Positions 26,921 through 34,724 of a stretch of 64,000 nucleotides of DNA are shown piece by piece (positions within the stretch are counted from its first letter, which is position 1; each line of letters starts with the position of its first letter). The stretch comes from an uncultured Lachnospiraceae bacterium. Its GTDB lineage: Bacteria > Bacillota > Clostridia > Lachnospirales > Lachnospiraceae. Location of the stretch: the NCBI GenBank assembly GCA_910585635.1, contig CAJUFE010000006.1, positions 1 through 64,000 of the forward strand, read 5' to 3'. The translations under genes and the position numbers were made by a program. The notes below the pieces were generated by a model. That model saw only the letters and a list, made by a program, of their open reading frames with translations, was not told the DNA's origin and ran no database searches.

Positions 26921-27448
26921 TCAGGTTATCGGGGGATGTGGCCCATTAACGATCAGATCCGCCGCCTGCATTGGCGTTAGCTCTGATACATCGACTTTCA
27001 CCGTATCCAGCTGCGCGTACAGAGGGAGCCGCTCCAGGCTCCTTTCGATGGCATCCTCTGTGCGGATACCCGCCGCCACATCTTTTTCCAGCCTCTCCCG
27101 GAGCGCTCTCTGGCTGCACACCAGCGAGAGTACATGCACCCTGCAGCCAGAGGTATCCAGCCTCCCCAGGATCTCTTCGATGATCTCCTGTCGATGCATC
27201 ACCCAGCAAAAAACGATGTTCTCGTATGCCGGACAGCGGATGAAATTGCCCAGCAGGGATACGATATTTTCCAGCACCATCGCTTTTGTTTCCACGGTCA
27301 CCTGGAAGGGGGACATATCCCAGCACCAGTCCCCGTCCAGGAACACACAGCGGTCCAGCTTTTTCTTTAGCAGCTGGCATGTGGTGGTCTTCCCCACGCC
27401 CATGGGGCCGCCGATCAGATACAGGTCTTTCTTCCCTTCTATCTCCAC
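26921..27448 (-). CDS. P-loop NTPase, small kinase-like
   Basis: This 175-residue protein starts with LYLIGGPMGVGKTTTCQLL (Walker A) and LDGDWCWDM, typical of AAA_33 or small-molecule kinase-like proteins. The start is GTG with AAGGAG 10 bases upstream. There is no operon partner; a terminator follows. The substrate is unknown. It could also be described as a shikimate-kinase-like orphan. Confidence 0.75.
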   Translation of the reverse strand: MEIEGKKDLYLIGGPMGVGKTTTCQLLKKKLDRCVFLDGDWCWDMSPFQVTVETKAMVLENIVSLLGNFIRCPAYENIVFCWVMHRQEIIEEILGRLDTSGCRVHVLSLVCSQRALRERLEKDVAAGIRTEDAIERSLERLPLYAQLDTVKVDVSELTPMQAADLIVNGPHPPIT

Positions 27449-27559
27449 AGGGATCTCGCTCCTTCCTGCCGTTTTCCTTTATCTCCTTTATCGGATGGGT
27501 CCCATTATCTCCAGCACTTTCTGGTCCTCTTCGATGAGCGCATGCTATCTCCGTTCCTC

Positions 27560-27814
27560 TTATCGCGGGTCCTCATCCTTATACATCGTGAAATAATCTG
27601 ACTCCAGCTCCTCCATCCTCTCCCCGACCCATTTTTTCGCATCATCCAGGGCTCGGTTATAGATGATCGGCGCCAGCTTCTGTTCGAACAGGTCCAACAG
27701 CTGCATCTGCTCGATCACCCCGATCTCTTCTCCTCGCTCATCCAGATAAAAGGCCCTGATCTCGGCATTTAAACGCTCCCTCTGCTGATCGGTCAGCCTG
27801 ATCTGTGTGAGCAT
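27560..27814 (-). CDS. DUF2164 family protein
   Basis: This 84-residue protein reads QRERLNAEIRAFYLDERGEEIG near its start and FDQ-like LFEQKLAPIIYNRALDDAKKWV in the middle, the DUF2164 pattern. The function is unknown. The ATG at 27814 lies five codons inside the longest frame and gives the usual family length. Confidence 0.75.
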   Translation of the reverse strand: MLTQIRLTDQQRERLNAEIRAFYLDERGEEIGVIEQMQLLDLFEQKLAPIIYNRALDDAKKWVGERMEELESDYFTMYKDEDPR

Positions 27815-27882
27815 CTTTCTCCTTTTCATCTATGTTCCCTGCTCCTCTCTTCCCATCCTGCCGCCATTTTTCGCCAGGCCTC

Positions 27883-28047
27883 CATGTCCCCGGCTACGGC
27901 CCGCCGCCGCATATGAAGGTCTGGCGAGCATATTTGGCACACCTGAACGCATACCGTTTATCCGGCGGCGGGACTCCATGGTAAACCTTCATGCGCCCGG
28001 CCACGGACGCGCCACCGCTCGTGAAAGTCTGGCGGACGCACTTGGCT
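27883..28047. repeat. Imperfect direct repeat, about 57 bases, two copies
   Basis: Copy 1 (27883-27940) and copy 2 (27990-28047) start CATG, share CCCGGC, ACGG and CGCC blocks, then TGAA-GTCTGGCG and TTGGC; roughly three quarters of positions agree. They fill the gap between the EamA and DUF2164 genes. No gene or hairpin explains them. Confidence 0.6.
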
Positions 28048-28053
28048 GTTATC

Positions 28054-28467
28054 TTATAGGACCATCAGCAAGGTCCCGCCCCCGATCAGGATACATCCCA
28101 GGATGGACTTGGCGGTGAAGGTCTCATGCAAGAGCAAGGCGGCCAGCACCATCGTGATGACCACGCTCAGCTTGTCGATCGGGACCACCTTAGAGACATC
28201 CCCGACCTGCAGGGCTTTGTAGTAGCAAAGCCAGGACGCGCCGGTGGCCAGGCCGGATAAGATCAAAAAGAGCCAGCTCTTCCTCCCGATCCCCATGAGG
28301 CCGCTCTGAGCCCCTGTGATAAGGACCATGCCCCAGGACATGAGCAGGACCACCGATGTGCGGACCGCTGTGGCCAGCGTGGAGTCCACCCCCTCGATCC
28401 CGATCTTCGCCAGGATCGAGGTCAGGGCCGCAAAAATGGATGAGCCCAATGCTAAGATCAGCCACAT
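28054..28467 (-). CDS. EamA-type half transporter
   Basis: This 137-residue protein with about five hydrophobic helices contains the EamA motifs SWLCYYKALQVGDVSKVVPIDKLS and LHETFTAKSILGCILIGGG near the end. Single-domain EamA proteins probably dimerise to form a drug/metabolite transporter. The substrate is unknown. The start follows GAGGAGG at good spacing. Confidence 0.85.
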   Translation of the reverse strand: MWLILALGSSIFAALTSILAKIGIEGVDSTLATAVRTSVVLLMSWGMVLITGAQSGLMGIGRKSWLFLILSGLATGASWLCYYKALQVGDVSKVVPIDKLSVVITMVLAALLLHETFTAKSILGCILIGGGTLLMVL

Positions 28468-28498
28468 GATAGGATCCCTCCTCTCTTTTCCTCGTCTT

Positions 28499-29035
28499 TT
28501 ATACAGCGATCCAATAGCGCTGGGTGATCTTTCGGCTGCCCAGGCCTGCGGGAGCGGCTATCTCATCCTCCAGCACGCCGCCATTTCTCAGGATCGTCCT
28601 CCGTGAGGCCTCATTTTCCTGGCCGCAGGTCAGCAGGACCCGCTCTTTCCCCAGCTCACGGCATATAGGCAGGAGGAGCCGCAGCATCTCGGCGGCATAC
28701 CCTTTGCGCCGCTCAGCCGGGTGGACGCTGTAGCCGATATGTCCGCCAAACTGCCGCAAAAAGGGAGAGAGATGATGGCGCAGATCGATCATGCCCACCA
28801 GCACATCGTCCTCCTGTCTTATCGCCAGGAACACATCAGAGGGGACATAGCCGTCTTTATATCGCGCCCGCAGCCGCCTTTCAAAATCCATCCACTGGGA
28901 AAAGCTGTCCACATCCTCCAGCCCGGCACAGCCGTCCAGACTGTCCCCGTTTTTCAGCATCGCATCGCGATAAGCCATCACCTGCTCCTTATAGGCAGCT
29001 GTGGGCTTGATCAGTTTTAAGCGTTCTTTTTCCAT
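28499..29035 (-). CDS. GNAT-family N-acetyltransferase
   Basis: This 178-residue GNAT protein has the acetyl-CoA loop GYSVHPAERRKGYAAEMLRLL and the C-terminal ENEASRRTILRNGG motif. The acceptor is unknown. Its N-terminal 65 residues are closely matched by a frameshifted, truncated copy at 33692-33893 (same CAGLE-VDSF-QWMDFE stretch), which indicates an old duplication. Confidence 0.85.
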   Translation of the reverse strand: MEKERLKLIKPTAAYKEQVMAYRDAMLKNGDSLDGCAGLEDVDSFSQWMDFERRLRARYKDGYVPSDVFLAIRQEDDVLVGMIDLRHHLSPFLRQFGGHIGYSVHPAERRKGYAAEMLRLLLPICRELGKERVLLTCGQENEASRRTILRNGGVLEDEIAAPAGLGSRKITQRYWIAV

Positions 29036-29127
29036 CCTACACGTCTCCTTCTCTGTGTCTCTATCGACTCCATATGCCGCCTATCGAGGTCGACCAGCAC
29101 ATCGTTATGCCACGCTGATCCTTCCCC

Positions 29128-29751
29128 TCAGTATGTGATATGTATCCTCTCCTTTAGCCTTATCTTTCCACTTATTTGTTCGATACTCCCTACGCCGTCC
29201 AGATCTTCTAGCAGATCCTCATATCGACTTTTTGACATCCCTTCTCTGCCATGTAACTTTAAATACTGATCTACAAGCTCATATCCCGTCTCCCTATCGA
29301 TCAGGGTACCATACCGATCTCTATCTTCCCATAAAACAGCCAGGATCAATGCCGCATCGTCATCTAATTGTTTCTTTCCCAGCGCCGCTACTGATAATAT
29401 CGCCGCCAAGATCGTAAAGCATGCAACTATCGGCTGCGATGCAGAAAGCGCACCGATAGATGCAGCGACAGACGCTCCGAATGCCAAAAACTCACCAGTC
29501 TCATCCTGGATGTTCAGGATGATGTTCCCAGGCTTATATGTCCTTCCATGAAAGCGTCCAGTATGCATAGCACATATTTCTACCGCCTGTAAAGATGGTC
29601 CTTCAGCCTGCGGTGGGTCCACCTCGATCACACAAAGGTCCTCCAGGCGCGCAAATATCTTTTTTGCCTCCTCATAGGAGACCCCCAGCGCGGCGATCCC
29701 CTTATATAGCCTGTCTCTTTCCTCCCATTCCAGTTCCTTCATTTCAACCAT
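29128..29751 (-). CDS. Unknown membrane protein beside the protease-fold gene
   Basis: I do not recognise this 207-residue protein. It has an N-terminal soluble part (about 1-85), a hydrophobic stretch at 87-124 that could form two short helices (EFLAFGASVAASIGALSA; CFTILAAILSVAAL), and a charged C-terminal domain (about 125-207). It lies 134 bases after the 61-residue gene on the same strand. A 14-base sequence 72 bases upstream is repeated exactly before the protease-fold gene, suggesting shared control. It could be a membrane effector or sensor; this is inference from context. Confidence 0.65.
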   Translation of the reverse strand: MVEMKELEWEERDRLYKGIAALGVSYEEAKKIFARLEDLCVIEVDPPQAEGPSLQAVEICAMHTGRFHGRTYKPGNIILNIQDETGEFLAFGASVAASIGALSASQPIVACFTILAAILSVAALGKKQLDDDAALILAVLWEDRDRYGTLIDRETGYELVDQYLKLHGREGMSKSRYEDLLEDLDGVGSIEQISGKIRLKERIHITY

Positions 29752-29788
29752 ATATCTTCCCCCGATCGTATCACAAGCTATACAGAAA

Positions 29789-29844
29789 AACGTTACAGTT
29801 TAAGGCAACGTGCAAAAATACACAGACCTTTATCCTGTAACGTT
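29789..29844. repeat. Inverted repeat before the 29128 gene
   Basis: AACGTTACAG (29789-29798) and CTGTAACGTT (29835-29844) are perfect inverted copies 36 bases apart, 38 bases upstream of the membrane-protein start. On the minus strand the second arm is followed by a T run, so it could be a terminator after the 61-residue gene or an operator. Confidence 0.6.
29823..29836. repeat. Shared 14-base site, copy 1
   Basis: CAGACCTTTATCCT, identical to 31958-31971. Both copies lie upstream of minus-strand genes (72 and 31 bases from their starts) in the same orientation. This is a candidate operator or activator site. Confidence 0.5.
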
Positions 29845-29885
29845 CTCTTCCTGACTAGATTTGTTCCGACACACGCCAAGCGTGA

Positions 29886-30071
29886 TCAGCGTGAACGGAT
29901 CTGCCCCGCTCTCCTTATACTCAGCGACTGGCATTCCTCGTATTCCTGTATCCTTTTATTTACATCTCTGTTCATATCCGGTATATCCTGCAATATTTGA
30001 GAGAAATCGTATCTGACCGCGCTGGTCTTGCGGATCCCCGCTTTTGATGAGGTAGATATCGACTTTACCAT
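29886..30071 (-). CDS. Small protein coupled to the protease-fold gene
   Basis: This 61-residue protein is basic and probably helical (DVNKRIQEYEECQSLS). Its ATG overlaps the stop of the upstream 620-residue gene in ATGGTAA, and GAAGGGAGA lies about 9 bases before it, so translation is coupled. I do not recognise the family. It could be a partner, inhibitor or immunity protein for the putative protease; the sequence alone does not say. Confidence 0.55.
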   Translation of the reverse strand: MVKSISTSSKAGIRKTSAVRYDFSQILQDIPDMNRDVNKRIQEYEECQSLSIRRAGQIRSR

Positions 30072-31927
30072 CTTATAAAGTCTCCCTTCTGAAGATTATC
30101 AGTATATAGTTTATACACCAGCCGCGCTTGCTGTTCCTGGATCGCCTGCAGCTTCTCTTGCAGGACTCCAGGAGGCTCATTCGTTCGCCTGGATGCGCAC
30201 CGCCCGCCAAAACGCATCGCGATCACTGCACCCATACCTGAATATTTCGGTGCAGTCGCATCGACGATGATCTCTCCCAAGATCTTTCCCTGACGATAAA
30301 GCTCTAATGTAGAATATTCTCCCACCCAGATATATTTAGGAAAAGAAGTCATACTATAGAACAATTTTTCTTCCAGATAGTCTGTATCCTGGTTACGGAA
30401 AGCGACAAAACCACTTGATGTAGTTAGATAATACCTTAAAACCACCAGATTGTCAAGAGGATCCCCTTGACATCCTACATTTTCCTCTTCGTCCAGCTGT
30501 TCTAATGAAGACTGTAAGACCGATACAGAATCCTTATAGATCGTCTCGATGATACTGACAGCCGTCTCTGCATCTAAGAGGATATGCTTATATAGCGGCA
30601 CGATAAAGGCTTCCACTTTACAATTTTGTGCCATCGAAAAACGATCGAACCGCTCACTCCGATATGGGTATTGGTTATCATCGATCGTGATATAGCGATC
30701 GTAAAATGAAGACGAGTCGATCATATTTAATGTGCCGTATCTAAAGATCTTCCTTTTGATACTTTCTTTTTTCATCCTATAGGGCGAACGTTCGTCATGC
30801 CCAATGACCACGATCGAATGGTAGATCTCTTCCCGCTGATTACAGACAGCGGTGATCAACGGTATCCCGGACTCCACATAGTAATGGAACAGATCGTGCA
30901 GCGATAAACGGCGCAACGCCCCCTTCTCTTTGACGATCCTCTTGCTCTCTTCTGAGCTTTTTTGCAGGACCTCCCTGATCGCTGCATCGATCTGCTGATT
31001 AGCTCTTTCGGCCTCTATCTCGCTCCTAGATGCAAGCTCCGCTATCAGAGGGGGATCCTCTCCTATCTTTACCTCCCCTTGCTCTCGACCGCCCTCCGAT
31101 CCCGATGGGGCCACGCGCCCTCCATCTGCCAGCGTCCCCTCTCTTGAACCTTCCTCCGCTTTTTCAGCGCGGTCCCTGTACGCCCCCCGTTCATAGATCC
31201 GCGGTTCGAGATCAAAGGTTTTTAGTAAGCTCGAGATCTGGCTATAGGTCAGACCTTCTGAAGGCAAAGAGCGCTCCGGAAGTTCTTTAGATGCCCAGCT
31301 CGATATCATACTGGGCAAGACCACTCTATAATTCTCATAAAGCGTCCCATAATATTCCATAAGAGACCAGACACTGGTCTCTGCGCATCTTAAAACATCG
31401 CCATGTTGATTGCTGAAAGGAAATGCTTCTATCCTATAAGTCTGCCCAAGGATCGTCGCTTTATATCGCGCGGTAGAAAGGTAGCGCAAGGGTCTCTTTA
31501 GCTTATATGGATCTAAAAGCGTCCGCCCAAGTGTATATTCGGTGGAATGGTCGTACGATGGCCTTATGACCATAGTCCCCAAAAGGCATTTTTGCAGATC
31601 CTCGTGACGATCTGGGTCAAAAAGATCCACAAGGGGTATCTCACCCTTGAACAATGCCAGCCTTTGACAGTGTCTCTCGATATCAAAATGCAGATGTGAC
31701 AGATAGATATAATAGGCGTCCCGATACATTTTATCCGTATACTGCGGCTGACAGATCACCGTGATCGGATACCCATATAGCTCACATATCCTTAAAAATG
31801 ATCCTCTGTTGAGGTATGTGATCTCATGACAATATCCCTCTGCACTCTTTTCATCATATATGATCTTATACTGGGCACTGTCTTTGATCTCCTTTAATTG
31901 CGGAAGATCATTTGATACGTCTCCCAT
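30065..31927 (-). CDS. Putative papain/C39-like cysteine-protease-fold protein
   Basis: I cannot name the family of this 620-residue protein, but its pattern fits a papain-type fold. Cys181 sits in RCAETSVWSLMEYYG, LPSEGLTYSQISSLL follows, then His370 or His377 in EEIYHSIVVIGHDE, and Asp416/Asp417 in TIDDNQYPY. The N-terminal domain (about 1-165) contains GTMVIRPSY and GRTLLDP. A charged low-complexity linker (about 250-340) separates the Cys and His parts. No signal peptide is seen, so it acts inside the cell. The start follows GGAGGG. It is divergent from an XRE regulator and coupled to a 61-residue gene. Confidence 0.7.
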   Translation of the reverse strand: MGDVSNDLPQLKEIKDSAQYKIIYDEKSAEGYCHEITYLNRGSFLRICELYGYPITVICQPQYTDKMYRDAYYIYLSHLHFDIERHCQRLALFKGEIPLVDLFDPDRHEDLQKCLLGTMVIRPSYDHSTEYTLGRTLLDPYKLKRPLRYLSTARYKATILGQTYRIEAFPFSNQHGDVLRCAETSVWSLMEYYGTLYENYRVVLPSMISSWASKELPERSLPSEGLTYSQISSLLKTFDLEPRIYERGAYRDRAEKAEEGSREGTLADGGRVAPSGSEGGREQGEVKIGEDPPLIAELASRSEIEAERANQQIDAAIREVLQKSSEESKRIVKEKGALRRLSLHDLFHYYVESGIPLITAVCNQREEIYHSIVVIGHDERSPYRMKKESIKRKIFRYGTLNMIDSSSFYDRYITIDDNQYPYRSERFDRFSMAQNCKVEAFIVPLYKHILLDAETAVSIIETIYKDSVSVLQSSLEQLDEEENVGCQGDPLDNLVVLRYYLTTSSGFVAFRNQDTDYLEEKLFYSMTSFPKYIWVGEYSTLELYRQGKILGEIIVDATAPKYSGMGAVIAMRFGGRCASRRTNEPPGVLQEKLQAIQEQQARLVYKLYTDNLQKGDFIRW

Positions 31928-31957
31928 ATGTCCCTCCGATCTGGCATCGCAGGATAC

Positions 31958-31971
31958 CAGACCTTTATCCT
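31958..31971. repeat. Shared 14-base site, copy 2
   Basis: CAGACCTTTATCCT, identical to 29823-29836, 31 bases upstream of the protease-fold start. Confidence 0.5.
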
Positions 31972-32231
31972 ATCTTTGCGTCAACTATACGCCCCTGCCC
32001 GAGGCCATATGCACGAAAAGGCATCCCGCAAGTCCTCTTTACACCTATAAGATACCTTTTTCCCTCCCCGGATGTGATCTTTATCTCTATGACTGCTCCA
32101 GGGTCCAATACTGCCGTTTTTATTATAAGCCTTATAACGGATACGACAATATGGCCACACCATACTTTGTAAAGTTGTCAGCGGTCTCCGATCCCATCAT
32201 CCGACTGCTGACATCCGCCATCTCCTATCTG

Positions 32232-32340
32232 TTACGTACAGGACCTGTCAAAAAAGCGCAAAAACCAAAAAATATAGAGAAAAAATGTCATATTTCCCGC
32301 CTTCCATCCGTATTAATGGAAAAGAGGTCCTGTACGATAA
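32232..32340. promoter_or_regulatory. Inverted repeat pair before the XRE gene
   Basis: TTACGTACAGGACCT (32232-32246) and AGGTCCTGTACGATAA (32325-32340) are inverted copies differing by one inserted base, separated by 78 AT-rich bases. The second copy is just before the ribosome site of the XRE gene, so the pair may be its autoregulatory operators. The rest of the 430-base gap (31928-32358) holds no recognised gene. Confidence 0.6.
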
Positions 32341-32358
32341 CCTAAAGGAGGCAACACG

Positions 32359-32706
32359 ATGGCACTTCAACCTAAGCGCTTCGGCACTGTACTAAAAAAC
32401 GCACGGATGGATAAAAAACTCACACAAGCGGAATTAGCCGAGATCCTGGATATCTCTTTATCCTACCTAAAAGATCTTGAGCGCTTTCGGAACGATCCCA
32501 GCTACAATGTATTCGAGAAGGTGATCCGCTATTTCAATCTATCAGCAGATACCGTGATCTATCCCGACCAGGAGCATGCAGATAGCACATACCAGAAGCT
32601 CCTCCGTCTTTTGACCCGCTGTGATGAAGATCAACTCAAAGTCCTCCTTGCCACTGCAGAAGCACTATTGTCGGTCACTGGCAGCCATGAGACCGGTCCG
32701 CTCTAA
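32359..32706 (+). CDS. XRE-family transcriptional regulator
   Basis: This 115-residue protein has a Cro/C1-type helix-turn-helix at about residues 8-62 (LKNARMDKKLTQAELAEIL, SYLKDLERFRNDPS) and a short helical C-terminal part. It is a cytoplasmic DNA-binding repressor or activator. It is divergent from the protease-fold cassette and flanked upstream by inverted repeats, so it probably controls both. AAAGGAGG precedes the ATG at good spacing. Confidence 0.87.
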   Translation: MALQPKRFGTVLKNARMDKKLTQAELAEILDISLSYLKDLERFRNDPSYNVFEKVIRYFNLSADTVIYPDQEHADSTYQKLLRLLTRCDEDQLKVLLATAEALLSVTGSHETGPL

Positions 32707-32718
32707 ACAGGGGACCGC

Positions 32719-32943
32719 TCATACAGCGGCGGCTCCATGGCGCAGCGCTTTTTTCAGATCCCAGCCATTGATATCAAGGACCTCATCCAGCTGCCACATG
32801 ATCACGTCCCTTGGCTCGTCAATGCTAAGATAGGCCTCCTCGGGCCTTACATACACAAACCGCACATCATAGTCGCTGTCCAGAGAAGCAAAACCCCATG
32901 CCCGGCTCCCAGACTCCACCGCATGGAGGATCCGGATCTTCCG
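32719..32943 (-). pseudogene. Fragment of an RlaP/PF10127-type nucleotidyltransferase
   Basis: The frame reads RKIRILHA-VESGSRAWGFASLDSDYDVRF, then a WQLDEVLDINGWDLKKALR segment, and stops after about 75 residues. Intact family members run to about 250 residues, and the N-terminal start is also missing. The fragment continues out of frame from the truncated nucleotidyltransferase at 32867-33508, as if a deletion joined two paralogous genes. Confidence 0.75.
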
Positions 32944-33508
32944 ATCTGTCGATATAAAGCCTTATGTTCCCCACACCTTTCCCGGGATACCTGCGCTCCA
33001 GATCCTCCAGTGCATGCATAACGGACTTTAAGATGTGCTCCTCCCTGGCGCTCTGTGGCAGTGTATCCCTGGCGATCGCATTCTGCAGGCGGCGCAGCTG
33101 CGCGTCCGCATAGCCTCCGAAGGACTGGATCGCCCGTTTGGACAGGAACATCCGACGGTTATCGATCAGCTCCTGCCCCAGCTCTGTTTTGATCAGGTAC
33201 TGCTCCTCATCAAGACCCAGGATCTCACAGGTGTTGGGGTTGCATCCCAGGAGCAGCTTGATCAGCTTATTAAAGCCGTATATCACCGTGTCCGTCTTGT
33301 CATCCTCGTACTGTTCAAATGTCGTAACGCCCAGCAGGTCCGAGGGCAGCTGCAGAGCCACGCCGCGCAGATCGATATCGCTCCCCGCATTGTTGGTCCC
33401 ATAGGCATAGCTGCCGCCAACACCCAGGAGCATGATACGGTCGCCCAGTCGTTTGTTTGTCCGGATAAAGTCATATCCGGTTGTCTGTAGGAGTGGTTTG
33501 ATATCCAT
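32867..33508 (-). pseudogene. Truncated PF10127-type nucleotidyltransferase
   Basis: The first 185 or so residues match predicted DNA-polymerase-beta-like nucleotidyltransferases, with the GGSYAYGTNNAGSDIDLRG catalytic motif and a RRMFLSKRAIQSFGGYA segment. After NIRLYID the frame leaves the family and runs out of frame through the fragment at 32719-32943. The C-terminal part of the family (about 130 residues) is missing. The catalytic motif is intact, so a short product could still be made, but function is doubtful. Confidence 0.75.
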
Positions 33509-33691
33509 CGTTAAGCCTTTCTGTTTTGTGTGGGGATGCTATTTTTTAAGTCTGCTTTACTTATTGGTTTTCCGTGAGCTACCTTATTACGAATATCATA
33601 AAGTGAACCTCAGTCTTTTGAAAACTTATTTGATCCTTTGACACTCAATTTATCTGAAAAATATCGACCCCGATCATTCTTTGGTCCATAC

Positions 33692-33893
33692 TCATCGGAA
33701 GGGACATAGCTGTCTTGATACTGTGCCCGCAGCCGTCCCTCAAAGTCCATCCACTGGACAAAGCTGTCCACGTTCTCCAGCCCGGCACAGCCGTCTAAGC
33801 TGTCCACGTTCTTTAACATCGTGTCGCGGTAGGCCATCACCGGCTCCTTGTAGGCATCGGTGGGGGACACCAGCTTTAAGCGTTCTTTTCCAC
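33692..33893 (-). pseudogene. Frameshifted, truncated GNAT acetyltransferase copy
   Basis: The translated remnant matches the first 65 or so residues of the GNAT protein at 28499-29035 (YKE-VMAYRD-MLKN-DSLDGCAGLE). At the start GTGGAAAAGAACGC lacks one A compared with the intact gene, which shifts the frame and gives an early TAA. The similarity ends after VPSDE, with the whole acetyl-CoA-binding part missing. Confidence 0.8.
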
Positions 33894-33907
33894 GATCATC
33901 GTCCTAT

Positions 33908-34237
33908 CTATCTCGCCTTATATTTCTTTTCGATGCCCAAGGTGTAGATGACCATAGACGCGATGACCTCCACCATCACCCCTACGATCGAAAAAAGGAT
34001 CCAGACCGTATCCTGCCCGAAAAGCAGCGGGAGGCCCAGCAGGATGAACACGATACCAAAGGCACAAAACAGCTTGGCCATCGCCCTATTGTATCGTTTT
34101 ATGTCCGTGACCTGGAACATCTCTGCGTTCGCCCAAAAACCTGTGGGGTTTTTTGCGAAAAAGGAATATAGGCCCAGAGCGAACATAAAGCATCCCACTA
34201 CGCACCATATCAAAAATGCGGTCATCATCTCGGTCAT
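33908..34237 (-). CDS. Small three-helix membrane protein (DUF3784-like)
   Basis: This 109-residue protein has three hydrophobic helices (about 5-25, 48-68, 76-98) and the stretch TGFWANAEMFQVTDIKRYNRAMA seen in Firmicutes membrane proteins of unknown function. AAGGAGG lies 7 bases before the ATG at 34237. It is not clearly part of the neighbouring cassettes. Confidence 0.7.
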   Translation of the reverse strand: MTEMMTAFLIWCVVGCFMFALGLYSFFAKNPTGFWANAEMFQVTDIKRYNRAMAKLFCAFGIVFILLGLPLLFGQDTVWILFSIVGVMVEVIASMVIYTLGIEKKYKAR

Positions 34238-34277
34238 TTTGAAGCCTCCTTCGTCACCATGTGGTCCCATATCCCTA

Positions 34278-34601
34278 TCATAACCCGGCCAGATACTTTA
34301 CGATCTCCTTGAGCGGATCGCTGAACTCCTCCAGATCTTCCAACCCGATCGCGCCGTCAACCACCAGCGAGACCAGGTTGCTGATCATCTGTGACCTGCG
34401 CATATCGGCTAAAACCCCTGCTTTCTTTTTATCCGCCCGGATCCGTTCTTCCAGCTCCCAAAATTTATCCGCTGGAGACGCATCCTGACTGAGCAATTCC
34501 ATATAGCCTTTGTTGAGCCGGTCGATATAGTCGGTCTGCCAACCGGCGATCTTACGCCTGAAAAGCTTCCAGTCCGCCTCTGTATAATGCTGTACTTGCA
34601 T
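34278..34601 (-). CDS. Conserved Lachnospiraceae-type hypothetical protein
   Basis: This 107-residue helical protein begins HYTEADWKLFRRKIAGWQ and contains YMELLSQDASPADKFWELEERI. I associate this pattern with a small family in Lachnospiraceae that is often mislabelled as a transporter; it has no membrane helices. GAGGAGG is 9 bases from the ATG at 34601. The function is unknown. Confidence 0.75.
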   Translation of the reverse strand: MQVQHYTEADWKLFRRKIAGWQTDYIDRLNKGYMELLSQDASPADKFWELEERIRADKKKAGVLADMRRSQMISNLVSLVVDGAIGLEDLEEFSDPLKEIVKYLAGL

Positions 34602-34724
34602 CGGTTTTATCCTCCTCTTTCCCATAAATGTGATGCCTGTTACCGCCGAGGTCTGACGCTCCACTTCAAGCAGGGATCCCACATCCTTCATGAAGAGCAA
34701 TATTTAAACAGCTTGCAATCATAT

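Noticed and set aside
27900..28053. Small gene in the EamA-DUF2164 gap
   Set aside because: A short frame exists on the minus strand, but it has no start signal and reflects the direct repeat.
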